From Pomphorhynchus laevis (taxonomy: Eukaryota; Acanthocephala; Palaeacanthocephala; Echinorhynchida; Pomphorhynchidae): a DNA stretch of 64,000 bases. Both the position numbers and the translations under genes were made by a program. The notes under the pieces are model-generated. The model was not told where the DNA came from. It did no database searches and saw only the letters and a program-made list of their open reading frames with translations. Position 1 is the first letter of the stretch; each line of letters begins with the position of its first letter. Shown piece by piece: positions 30,560 to 42,900 of the stretch. The stretch is taken from contig WNNJ02003746.1 in the NCBI GenBank assembly GCA_012934845.2, positions 62,001 to 126,000 on the forward strand. Reading direction: 5' to 3'.

Positions 30560-33240
30560 ATAGAAATGAATTGATATATTTTGCAGTTAAATTTTGTTTT
30601 CATTTGATAATTAATACATATTTAACAAGTACATATTCTTTCTTATTTGATTTTTTTAAATAAATTTTTTTCAAAAGATAATTTCAATGTTTAGATTAAC
30701 GTCCTGATTTGATTGATAATAATTTACAAATATATTTACTATTAAATCATTTATTTTTAGCTTTAAATATGCTATGGGTTTTTAATTGTGATCATGCATA
30801 TATGAACAAAGAAATGAGTCTATATATTTCTTCTTTAAATTTTGTTTTCAATTAAAAATACATGTTCAACGAGTACTTTATTATTTGAGCATCGTAATGG
30901 GTAAATAATTAATAAAATTCTGATTTCAAATTAATTAGCAAAGTGTTTTATTTAGTTATTTAGCTATCATTTCGATAAGTGAACAAAGAAATGAGTTGAT
31001 ATATTTCTTCTTTAAATTTTGTATTTATTAAACTATACATTTTCAACAAGTAGATATACTTTCTTATTTGATTTTTTAAAATATCAAAATTTTTTAAAAA
31101 GATAATTTCAATGTTTATATGAACGTCCTGATTTGATTGATAATAACTTACAAACTACGTAAATCTAAAAAATACATTTGCTATTTAATCATTGGCTTTT
31201 AACTTAAAAATAAGTTTAATTATCAGAAAAAATACTCAGTTAAAACTGCGTTTCTAACTGTAAACCTTTATAAATGAGCATAGAGATGAGCCGATATATT
31301 TATTAGTGTAATTTTATTTAAAAATACATTTCGAACAAGTTAATATTCTTTCTTATTTGATCTTTTGAAAAATCAAATTATCTTTTAAAAGATACTTTCC
31401 ATGTTTAGATTAAAGTTCTGATTTTAATATTTTGACAAAATACATAAATAATTGAGTTGATATATTTCTTCTTTAAATTTTGTTTTCATCTAAAAGTACT
31501 CTCTTATTTGAGCATCGTGATGAGTAAATAATTAATAAGATCCTGATTTCAAATTAATATTTAAAAAAATTGAATTTTATTTATTAAAATAATTTACTTT
31601 ATAACATAATAAAAAATTTGATTTTTTTAATCATTGGTTTTTAACTTAAAAATAAGTTTAATTATCAGAAAAAGTACTCAGTTAAAACTGGGTTTCCTAT
31701 TGTGATCCTTTATACATGAGCATAGAGATGAGCTGATATATAAAGATGACAAATAATCAAAGAAGACAATTTTGATAAAATTGTTTCGCTAAAATTGACA
31801 TTTAAACTTAACAGCTAAATTTTAATGAACGAAATAAAAAAAAGGAATAATCCCTTACTGTTTTTTGTTTTATTTTTTAAACGATTTGTAAAAATGCTCT
31901 GAATCGGTGGTTAAACTGCGGCTCTATAAGCACTTAAGCCTAGGGTGAACCTCTTTGTTAATACAAAGATATATTAGCGCTGCAATGAGAAGTATTTAAT
32001 AATTCGCGTAGCAAATTATTAACCGCACTTATATCTTATCTTGATAAAAAATAATTTAATAAAATAAAAATATATTTAAATTTAAATATAAATTGGTTTA
32101 ATTAATAACGAAAACCCGGCTTCTTTTACAATTATATTCTTACAGATTTTAAAAATATTAAAAATCTATAAGAATTTATTTATAATGTAAAATAATAAAA
32201 ATTGTACGAATATATAAAATATAAAATTTCATGGGTTATTTGAATTCCGAAACAAATCTGCAATAAAAAACTATTCAAAAAGTCGATTTATTTTAGCCAT
32301 TGAAAAACTATTCTGTCATTATTAAAATGATGAAAATATGATGTTATTCGCTTAGTTAGTAAAATAAGAGCGTTAATTCCATGAATTAATTCAATTATCA
32401 AATGATTTTTTTAATGTTTATATTGAGGATCCGTTGTTAACGTTTAGTTTTGAACCTGGAAAAGATATCTGATATATACCTAATACTAGAGTACAAATAC
32501 TGGAGAAAATATCGATATAAAACAAAGTTTTCAATTGTGAAAATGTTTATATGAACATAGAGATAAGTTAAATTTTGTTTTCATTAAAAATACATTTTGA
32601 ACAAGTACATTTACTTTCTTATTTGATTTTTTAAAATAATTTTTTTTTCAAAAGATAATTTAATAATTTACAAAATAAGTACTTTAAAAAAAGGGCCACA
32701 ACTACAAAAATAAACAATTATTTAAAAAAGATAATTTAAATTAAAGACAATTAAAAAAGATAATTTCAATGTTTATATGAACGTCCTGATTTGATTGATA
32801 AAAACATACAAAATACATAAATCTAAAAAATACATTTGCTATTAAATCATTGGTTTTTAACTTAAAAATAAGTTTGATAAAAAAGAGATGAGCTGATATA
32901 TTTCTTGTTTACGTTTTTATTAAAAAATACATTTTCAAAAAGTTGATGTTCTTTCTTATTTGATCGTTTTGAAAAATCAAATTATCTTTGAAAAAACACT
33001 TTCCATGTTTAGATTAAAGTTCTGATTTTATTAATATTTATTTAGAAATTATATTTGCAATCAAATCATTGGCTTTTATTTTAAAAGGTGTTGAAATACT
33101 AAAAGACATAACTAGTTAAAACTGGGTTTTAAATTGTGAACTTGTATATTTTAGCATAGAGCTGAATTGATATATTTTTGAGTTGAATTTTGTTTTCATT
33201 AAAAAATGCATATTCAACAAGTAGATATCCTTTCTAATTT
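30560..33240. repeat. Diverged repeat family around the right inverted-repeat arm
   Basis: A block with GAGATGAGCTGATATATTTC, a CTTTCTTATTTGATTTTTTAA segment, AACGTCCTGATTTGATTGAT and AAATCATTGGTTTTTAACTT recurs near 30560, 30810, 30990, 31270, 31450, 31720, 32880 and 33160, with different deletions. Inverted relatives lie at 25620-26300. The inverted arms are therefore built partly from an older local repeat family. Confidence 0.75.
31757..32905 (-). repeat. Right arm of the ~1.2-kb inverted repeat
   Basis: Reverse complement of the left arm. The loop between the arms is about 4.8 kb and contains the minus-strand gene at 27.1-29.9 kb. Related but more diverged blocks continue on both outer sides. 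Confidence 0.9.
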
Positions 33241-33419
33241 GATTTCTTGAAAAATCGATTTTTTTAAAGATAATTTAAAAGTTTAGATTCAAGTTTTGCT
33301 TTATTAATTTTTATTTTAAAAATATATTTAAACTTTGTTTTTCCGGTAGTTCTGTAATAAATACTGAAACTATGTTTTCTTGATATAACATTATTTTTTC
33401 TGCTAATTTTCAAGCAAGT

Positions 33420-33960
33420 TTAATGGATACGTGCCTGATGATTATGCACTGAGTACTAATATCGGCGCAGGATTATGTTTGTTGGTAGATCGCGTTGCAG
33501 CTAGTCCGTGACAATATTCGTACACTAGTTTGCAGGCACATGTTTAGGATTGAAGCATAGAGCAGGATAACATCCTTACATTTCACAGATTAAAATAAAC
33601 TGCTCAGGAAATCTATTTTCTTATAATGTAGAATTATACATCAAAAAATATTATTAAAATATTAAATCGACACTATATGGATTTTTCGTGTAACGGGATA
33701 CGAATTATACAGAACCTGTCGTGATATCCGTGAATGGATACGCGCCCGACTAGTGTTCGCTTTCTGCAGCAAGGGTCTCTCCATTTAGACTGTGTGTATG
33801 CAGGTGTACTACGGTACTCAGGATTTATGGAATTCAATTTTGCCGTAAAGACATACAGATGAGACGTATACGAGGGAGTGATGCCAAGTTGGAATGATTC
33901 TTTTATGTATTTGGAGCATGAATCTACTAAAGAAAGCAAAGCGACTATTCGTGAGGGGCA
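33420..33960 (-). mobile_element. 3' end of the 9-13 kb LINE family
   Basis: The minus frame 33939-33673 carries RVSIHGYHDRFCIIRIP, matching ASIHGYHDKFCMISIP in the 9.1-kb LINE. The following 3' part (33420-33610) resembles 39415-39600. Confidence 0.75.
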
Positions 33961-35215
33961 ATTTGATGATTCTCAATTTTGCGGAGGATCACTTTGGTGA
34001 TCCACAACAACATTGTATGCGATTAGATCCGAACAAAGGGTAGGTAATGCATAAGTTATGAATGGGAAATATTTTAATGCCCCCTGCAAAGTACAGCGCT
34101 CCTAGGTTAATTTATTTCTATAAAATAATCTCTATAACGTCATAAAAGTAATTAGTAGAAATAAATTATTAACATTAATTTTAATAATTACTTATTAATC
34201 AGTGAATCAGAATGATACCTGTCGGTTTTTCTTAATTTTATTAGATTGAAAACCCTATATTCAGCGACTGAAAATCGAAATTAGTTTCAATTTACAGAAC
34301 AAATATGTCGTTATCCGAAATATTTTAGCTGAAAAATTTAAGAAAAATTATAAATTTACAAAACATAAAGTTTAAATTTATCCTTGACATTTAATGAGGG
34401 ATTAAGCAACCTCATGGTGATGGCTTCTTTAATAAAACGCTTTCCATAATTAATATTCAAATTAATTATTTTAACGTTATTTAATTTGATAGTGACTGAT
34501 AGCGGCATGATCAGTCACTATCATACTTTTAGCTAGGTGAAGTATGGGCTTTTATGCTCACAATGCGTGTAATTATTTTTCGACCAGTCTATCGAAAAAT
34601 AATTTGATCCACTGTCTACTCAGTGGGCCAAAAGGCTTGTGGACACGTAAAATTTCACCACCTAAATATTATCTCAATGGCCAAGTATAGAGGTAGTTGA
34701 CAGTGCATGGATTTATAAATTTATTCTTCATTGCTATTAATATTACTCATGATATCAATATTACTAATGTATATGCATGGCATTTGGTGAAAAACCTCGA
34801 GAAACGCTCTTACATTGTTAGATACTTTAAAATAAACATACTTTAATAGAAAATGTTGCGAAAACGATATCATCCTATTTCGTATGATCCGAAGAACATT
34901 GAAACACAAGCGTTAATCAAGAGCGTCTAATGACTGGATTATGATGACCGGATCGTCCAGAACCGATATCTTATTACGTAAAGAATTAGCCACTATTCTC
35001 ACTTAGAACTGTTATTAAATGATTTTTCTCTTATTCTAAAACTGTCAATGATAGCTGGCTCGTTGACAAGCTGACAAATTAAGAAAGAAAACTCAAACAA
35101 AGGAGTAAACTAAATCTAGTCAAAATTATTATGTAAGCTAAATGTAATTCAAAGCGCCTCGGAATTCTTCTATGTTCATTCATGCGAATTAGCGCGCTTT
35201 TGTCACTAAATAAAT
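33961..35215. other. Non-coding stretch with three clustered hairpins
   Basis: Perfect hairpins at 34489-34523 (13-bp arms GATAGTGACTGAT), 34571-34604 (13-bp arms AATTATTTTTCGA) and 34609-34626 (CCACTG/CAGTGG). The rest is AT-rich with no supported gene. Confidence 0.65.
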
Positions 35216-35868
35216 TATTCCACTTTTCGTGGAATAAATACTGAGATAGTGATTTATACCAGCATTAATTTTGATTAGCACTACATATGAACCTAGATTT
35301 TATTGGATTTTTATGTAATTTTGGATTCCAAAATCACATAAAATCGCAAGCATTTATATTTACTTAAAAATTTATTTTTTATGTTCTAAAATTTCTTCGT
35401 TTAATTAATACTTAAATAGTTTTATATCAGCGTTATTTTCGATTGCCTTACAATATTTTTTGAAGTGTGCTTTAATTACTTTAAGTATTTTTTAAAAGCT
35501 TGCGTAATTGTGCTAAATATGATTTTTTAGATAGTTTATTTCAATAAGATCTATTTAAAATATATCAAATCAGCTAACAGAGTCTACGTATTTAATATAA
35601 TTAATAATGCTAAATCAAAATTTAATAATTAAATAGTAAAATAAATAATTGTTATAAGATTTTTTAAAATCTTATAAAAATAAGATTTAAAATAAAAAAA
35701 ATTGAAATTTAAAATAAGAGTCATTTTTATGAATTGACTATAAAATAACATGCGTTGTATCGTAATAAAGATTAGATGTCATCAGGAGGAACTGCTATGC
35801 TATCATGATTCGACCCCTAAATCCGCTACCCAACATAGCAGCGGGGTCAAATACGCGTTAAGGACGTT
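35216..35868 (-). mobile_element. Rearranged Penelope-like copy with its 3' end
   Basis: 35230-35560 matches, on the minus strand, the upstream RT region of the copy at 39.0-39.2 kb (shared CATATGAACCTAGAT and GTGCTTTAATTACTTTAAGT). 35562-35868 matches the 3' region seen at 37720-38030 and 51060-51390. The middle of the element is missing. The Ty3/Gypsy fossil begins directly after it. Confidence 0.75.
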
Positions 35869-37663
35869 GTTTTCGAATTTCGGATTTATCTGCATTGATG
35901 GTCATACCGTATTTGCGAATAACATTCTGGAACTCGCGCAAATTACGATCATGATCTTCAGCTGAGTGGCCGCATACTATCACATCGTCTAAATAGGCGA
36001 ATACATCCTTGAAGTTCTGATCAGCAAAGATGCTGTCAATTGTTCTCTGAAAGACTGCTGGGGAATTGGTTAATCCGAGTGGAACACGACAAAACTGGTA
36101 CAGTCGTGCTGCAGCTTCAAACGCGGTGTACATACGTTTATCAGGGTGAATCGACAATTAGTGATACGCTGATTGTAAATTGAACTTACTAAACACTCTA
36201 TAACCAGCAACCTTCTGCACAATGGTATCTATTCGAGGCAATGGGTAGGCGTCCAGAGGTGTGAATTTGTTTATAGTCTGTGCATAATCTACGACCAGCC
36301 TAAGTTTCCCTCTTGGACTCTGCACCACCAGAACTTGGGCCCTGCATGGTGATCGACTGGGCTCTATAATATTCTCTTTAAGCATCCGATTAACTTCTGT
36401 TTGAATAAATCGAATATTCTCGGAACTGTATTGTCTTGATCTGATGTCTACAGGTTCACAATTGGTTACCAACGACGCAAACAACCGAGGTGGTACGACC
36501 TTCATCCGTGATAAGGCATTGAGATACAATGGACCGTTTGTACCCTTAAAGTCAATTGTAACGGACTCGTAATTCGACATAAATAAATGACCAAGTAACA
36601 TGGTGTGATATTCAGCTTAAGCCGATTTACGAGCTTGAAGTCGATAAAGTTCTCGGAGTTGCCAGTGTCGAAGAGTGCAACCACATCACTACCGTTTACT
36701 TTGATGGTTTGTTCGGCTATATCAAGACAATGTTTATCCATCGATTTGAGTAGCACTGTTGTCAAACGCGAATCTTTATGATGAGTGTTGATCATATTGA
36801 TACTAGATTTCTGTTTCAGTTTCGAGTGACATACTTTGGAAAAATGTCCAGCTTTACCGCATCCATTACATGTGCTATTACGCGCAGGACATGCCGATCT
36901 AATGTGCCACCCTCGCCCGCAAAAGAAACAAACCTTGGTTGTTGCAGCGAGAACGTCATGATCATTTCTTGAGTGATTCTGCTCTCGACCTTCATCATTC
37001 GCATAGACAGCGTTAATCTGAACATCTCGCAATGACTGACTTTGAGAATAGCTTGCGGAAGTTGAGCCATTTCCAGAGCTCTCGCTTTTGAACATGCGTC
37101 ATCAAGATTGAAGTCACTGCATTCTAGAAGTCTTTGTCGTATGAAAGACGATTGAAGACCTGCCACGAATACATTGCGCATCATCAGACTCTTATGTTCA
37201 AGTGCTGAGACTGTTTTGAAGGTGCATTCTTTACTCAGGGTTTCCAGCGAATCAATGAATTGGTCGATTGATTGCATATTTGTCTGTCTACATGTGCTTA
37301 ATTCATGTCGCGCGAAGACTTCGTTTCGGGACTTTACGTATAGCTGTTCAAATCGATTCATTGCTGCGTCGACCGACTCACATTCGCATATATATATCGA
37401 TAGACCATCGGACTGACATGATTAACCAGCACCTCCAATCGATCGTTAGCTTGAAGCTCTGTCATCAATGTCAAATATTTTAAAAAGCGACGTTTCCAGT
37501 GCGTCCAGAGCAACAGAGCGTCCACATCGTTGGGCTGTGTTGCCAGATCTTCCGGTTTGAAAATCTTGTCCATTAACAATTGTTTAATAAATTGTACTAA
37601 CGGGAGCTTTATTAAACAATCTACAAAACATAGTAATAAGTTAGTGTTCTTAACATATGTCAA
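35862..37663 (-). mobile_element. Ty3/Gypsy-type LTR retrotransposon fossil, broken
   Basis: Minus strand, in the order gag, two CCHC zinc knuckles, aspartic protease and reverse transcriptase (with the FAYLDDV box). Protease, RT and knuckle motifs fit the Ty3/Gypsy family. No LTRs are seen and the part after the RT is absent. The element is broken, with roughly three or more breaks across the frames. It sits between two pieces of the same Penelope-like family and so probably lies within that element's debris. It looks old to middle-aged; age cannot be measured without LTR pairs. Confidence 0.85.
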
Positions 37664-39190
37664 TATAATTTTATAATTATATCAAATACGTAGACAATAA
37701 TGCTTTACTAATCAAATCAGCTAACTGAGTCTACGTATTTAAGATAATTATAAAATAAAAAAAATAAAAAAATGCTAAATCAAAATTTAATAATTAAATA
37801 ATAAAATAAATAATTGTCACAAGATTTTTTATAATTTAAATCAAGTTAAAATAAAAAATAAAAATTTAAAATAAACGTCATTTTTATGAATTGACTAATA
37901 AATAACAGACGTTGTATCAGAATAGAAATTAGATGTCATCAGGAAAAACTGCTATGCTATAAGTTTTTGTCCCCTAACTCCTCTACCCAACATAGCAGCG
38001 GGGCCAAATATGTGCTAAGGACGTATCTTTCTGATTACATTTGATTATATAGTATTATATTCTTACACAAATTATATTATTAATTATCCATCCATAAAAA
38101 TTTGCCACTTAAGAGTTTAAATTTATTCTTTATATTATTGTGTTGATTTATATATTTTACTATTTTCTCTTTGATGATATTTTTATAGTAACCTAGTTTA
38201 AAATATGCATCTATTAAATTATTTAAATGATTTTAAAGAAAGACATATCGTTACAAATTGTTGCAATTTTTAAAATTTCATAATTTAATGTATTCTATTT
38301 TATATTATATGGTATGAATGAATGCTCATGCAAAAATGTTTCTTGTAAATTTAAATATACCATCTTTACGATATAAATTAAAAGTAGTTTTAATTGATGT
38401 TAATTGAATGTTTTTATCAAGATATATACCTTTTTTTATCATTAATATTGGTTTTATTAAGAATGAGGCTACCTGGATAAATTCGTTCGCTTATTAAATA
38501 AACATTATTAGAGTTAAATACACATATATAATCTATGTATCGAAACATATATTTCATATCTTTATATAATTTAGATTTATTTTTAAACAGTTATGAACAA
38601 ATTCATATTCTATAAAGCTTGAAAATAAGTCAGCTATAATTTCGATACTATTACCACCCATTGGAACACCTTTTATTTGTCTAAATATAGATGTCCCTAC
38701 CTTTAAATAATTTTGATTTATCAAAATATTTAAGGATTCTATTAATTCAATTTTATCCATATATTTATATTTACTTGATGGCTTAATTTTTGTTAGATAG
38801 GCGTTATAATTATTATAACATATATATGTATATCTTTTTCCGAATATAAGATTAATTAATTTTACTAACGCTTCTTTAATATCTACTAAACCTAGATTTG
38901 TATAAAGCGTACTAAAATCGTATGTATTTATATTTTGAACATTAATTCCTATTGTGTGTTCTAAAAATTCTTTTGTAGAATTAATACTGAAATAGTGTTT
39001 TATACCAGTATTAATTTCGATTACCTTGCAATATTTTTTAAAGTGTGCTTTAATTACTTTAAGTATTTTATTCATATGGACAGAAAGTGGTTTTAATGTA
39101 CATTTAAAAGCGCAACATATGAACCTAGATTTATTGGACTTTTATGTAATATTGGATTCCAATATAATATAGGTAACTTTTATTATCTGA
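37664..39190 (-). mobile_element. Penelope-like element copy, RT and structured 3' region
   Basis: An open minus-strand RT stretch of 173 codons (39075-38554) shows NTYDFSTLYTNL, IFRQIKGVPMGGNS and ADLFSSFIEYEF, the Penelope-like pattern (DFSTLYT; RQ..G.PMG.N..P..AD). After a frame change the catalytic region reads MFRYIDYICV near 38540; the sister copy at 51.8 kb keeps RYIDD, so one catalytic aspartate is lost here. Further parts to 38100 match the C-terminal part of that copy. The 3' region (38030-37720) is shared with two other copies, and it ends in an inverted repeat (37668-37694 with 37729-37755). No nuclease domain is seen. Confidence 0.85.
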
Positions 39191-39414
39191 TTCAACCTTT
39201 ATACCTTTTGATATACCTTATCTAAAAGTGAACCTAAGATTTAATGAAATATAATTAAATTTAATTAAAAATTTAATTATTTTTAGAAACAGCATTTTTG
39301 GACTAGAAAGTTAAAATTTATATCTAACGATATAAATTCGCAGAAGTTTCGTGCAATTTTTCAACGACTAGCTGGATTCTATATAGACCATCCAAGAATT
39401 ACAGCATGTTGAAA

Positions 39415-39615
39415 CGTTAGTGAACGGGATCTGCGCCCTGATTATTCACTAAGTGCTATTGTCGGCGTAGGATGATGTTGATGGTTAGATTTCGTGGCAA
39501 CTGGTTCGTGACATTATTCGTACACTAGTTTGCAAACACATGCCTAGGATAAAAGAATAGATCAGTATAGCATCCTTACATTTCACAGATGAAATGAACT
39601 GCTCTGGAAATATAT
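39415..39615 (-). mobile_element. Fragment of the 9-13 kb LINE family 3' region
   Basis: Similar to 33420-33610 (shared ATTCGTACACTAGTTTGCA and CATCCTTACATTTCACAGAT). No coding part remains. Confidence 0.7.
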
Positions 39616-39619
39616 TTCG

Positions 39620-39892
39620 AAAATAGATATTGTATAAAATCGAAAATAGATATTGCATATATTGTATAAAATCGCGGCAAAATAATTTGTCCAATAAATC
39701 TAAAATCTTAAAAAAATCAAATTTATTTTGATAGTTATGTATAGTCTTGTTACAAACATATTTTAATTGACATAATTTTCCGGATGAAAAATTTTCCGTG
39801 TTAAAAATATACATTTTAAACGCATTTAAAGTGCGTAGATTGTCATCTGCCGTATTTGATGGTTTATTCTGAAAAATAAATTCGGTTTCCAT
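39620..39892 (-). CDS. Possible first exon of a divergent gene, uncertain
   Basis: ATG at 39892, open for at least 80 codons of protein-like sequence (starting METEFIFQNKPSNTADD, later LDLLDKLFCRDFIQ) before running into the LINE fragment. No family is recognised. Its ATG is only 96 bp from the CFAP43/44-like start on the other strand, an arrangement typical of a shared promoter. It may instead be an exon of a gene broken by the insertions to the left. Confidence 0.35.
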
Positions 39893-39987
39893 GTCAACCT
39901 GATGTGCAGATCCAAATATTAAAAATTTTGATTACATCGTAGGAAAACTTACATGCTATTGCTTTTTGGAGCAAAACCATTAAAATC

Positions 39988-42900
39988 ATGCTCGTTGAGG
40001 TTAAACGTGATTTGGTGAACGTATTCGGCTACGAAATAAGAACATCTAATCATTTGGCTGTTCTCACTGATTATACGTATTGCCATGCTGTGTCGAATGC
40101 AGTTGTAGTAGAATACATCACGAATGACGAAATAAGGCCGAAGCCACAAGAAATACACAATTTCAATGGTCATATTAGAAAAATAGTTGCATGCTGCGGC
40201 AGTACCGATGGCGACGGCAGTGGAAAGCCAATCATTATGGTCCACACAATTGAAAATACTAGTGAAAACTCTTTGCTTTATAGGCACACAACTGATGCAA
40301 CCCCTAGTAATCAATATATGACTGAAGATGATAATATTCATCACGTATTTGCTTTACAATGGCAGAGTGGAGACAAACTTAAATTCGACCTTAAAAGTTA
40401 TGAACTACCTGTAGTAGATATTGATATTACCAAAGACGGAAAAACCGGTGTAATTCTTAGTCAACATACTATTACTATTTGGAAGTTAGGCGATAATGAT
40501 CAGTTGTCACCTTTGGTACAGAAGGCATCAGTAGATATTAAGCCAACCATTAATGGCGATCAGCGCTTGTCAGGGATATCGATGTACTGTAAATCGTCCG
40601 CAATTGCTTACGGAACAAAAGGCTACATTTATATGGCACTTTTAAGTGCTTCATCATCAGCGTCGGAGAATCAACAATGGAAGTTAGTTGATATATCCAT
40701 TACTAAAGCTGTAACGATTACTGCAATGACGTGGTGTGATGAAAATACATTTGTCTTCGGTACCGACGACGGCCTTTTAATGTATAGTCAGCCGATAGCA
40801 TTTAAATCGAAAATTATTGATCGACAGCACTCGCGTTCAGTCACTCATATCGTCAGATACAGATTCGGATTTATAGTTTTATATAATAATCGTATAGTTT
40901 CATTGTTTTATCTTTTTAAAACGATAAATGAAGTAAAATTTAGGCATTCGAAAGATTTTCAAGATGACCGTTTATGGAAATGCAAAATCGATGCCATGCA
41001 AGTATCAGAGAGTGGCCAAAATCTTTTACTGGCTTTTACAAACGGAAAACTTATTAGGTTCAATATTTCCAATAAGGAAGTGTTGTTTACATGTGCGTTA
41101 ACTATAAATGTCAGACACAGCCATCCTAAAATGTTTGATGTTGCAGGTGGTAAAGATTTAATGATTTTCTTATCAAAGAAAACGCTGAAGTGTACACTAC
41201 ATGACCTTGCCAAACGGGAGGCACTACAACAGATCACTCTTACGACAGTGAACTATTGTACTTTTAATCCAAATTATAACATGATTGCAATATCAACGTA
41301 TGATCGCGTAATATATCTGTATCTGGTGCTAGCAGACAAAACGAACTATGAGTACGGTCGCTTTAATTTTTCACGAGAGCTAATGGTAAAATGTACAGAA
41401 CCTATGAATTTTTGCAAATCTGGGCACTTGTTAGCTGTTTGGATTGGATCTGACGTACTTGTAGTGGACGTTATTAGATTGAATGTTATTTACTGTATAG
41501 AACAGACCGTTAAAGTAACTGAAATAGTTCATTTAGAATGGAGTTGGTGTTCAACGGCAATTTATAGTCTTCATAAACACAATATTATTGCATGTTGGCT
41601 AGTACTAGATCGATCAATGACGTCTATTGTGGTATCAACTGCAGACGGAGTAATTACTTCAAACATATGTGCGACTGTAATGCCGGAAAATCTGGTTTTT
41701 GGAACATCTGGCAAGCAGCTATTTCGAACTACACTACATCATTCTGTTTTACAGTACAGCTTAGTGAATAGAACAAGCGGCATAATCACATGCTTGTTAT
41801 ACTATTGTGAGTTTAATTCTTTGATTATGGGATTTTCTGATGGTCGAATTCGAATGTTGCGTTATGACGAATACAGTCAAAAACCGGTAAATTGGTTTGA
41901 GCTAGATTTGGCCATTGGTTCTATTGAAAGGCTTTGCTGTGGTAAAAATAATTGCTTGTTACTAGCGACATGTGCTGATGGACCCTTAATTGTGTACAAA
42001 ATTAACAAGTCAATGGCTCAGTTAAACGCCTCCACAATCGGCGATCAAGAGTTTTGTCCTCCGATAATGCTCCATCAAAAAAGTTATGTCGGCAAGTTTC
42101 ATGAACTCGAAGCAACCGAAATTCATGATGCTATGATTAAAGCTGAAGATAACCTTAAGAGCCTGCAAGCTTCAATTGATTCTTTTGTAAATAATAGCCT
42201 CACTGACCATGCTTTTCATCTGCTTGAAGCCGTAAAATTTGCATGTGAAAATACTCGAGACGAAAAATGCGCTTTAATTGTTGATGATAGTACATTGAAC
42301 AAATTGCATAAGGCCACAAAAAGAATAAACAAGTGTTTGGAAGAACCGATAAGAAATTTGGCTTATAAAAAGGCAGACGCACATAAGGACCATACCTTAA
42401 GAAAATATGCCAGTGCTTTGGCCAATAATAAAGCCGCTAGGTTACAAGCCCTATCTGATCAGCAACGCCTTCAGAATCAGCAAGAGCTAAGCAATAAATA
42501 CAATAGAACAGCAGATCAAATAGAAGGACTACTGCTAGAAACATCTGCACAATGCGTTACAATGCTGTCAGAATGTATCCGTGAAGAAAGTGATATAATG
42601 GCAAGATGTGAAACTGAGTTTTTAGAAAGTTTAAAACTTGAAGATGTTTACGGAACAGACATACGAATGCTAAATGAACGAATTATGGCCTTGAAGCCGG
42701 AGATGGATCATTACGAAGAGATTACAGATGATGTTAAAGCTCATCTGGCTAATGTTCCAAACCATGTACTGTTGTCTGCTCCAGAAATGGTTAATTCAAC
42801 ATTTATGCAGATGATTGAGAAAATTGTCAACGATACCAGGAATGATCAAATTCACTCAACGGTGATTAATAAGCGAAAGTCATATCTTCGGTTTGCTTAT

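Noticed and set aside
25441-32905. The inverted arms as Polinton-type terminal repeats
   Set aside because: No integrase, DNA polymerase or capsid-like gene lies in the 4.8-kb loop; only a spliced host-like gene and a LINE scrap are present.
37900-38040. Hammerhead in the Penelope-like 3' region (CTGATGA...GATACAACGTC on the minus strand)
   Set aside because: GAAA is replaced by GATA or ACAA and stem I does not close in any of the three copies. Kept only as a conserved hairpin/pseudoknot finding.
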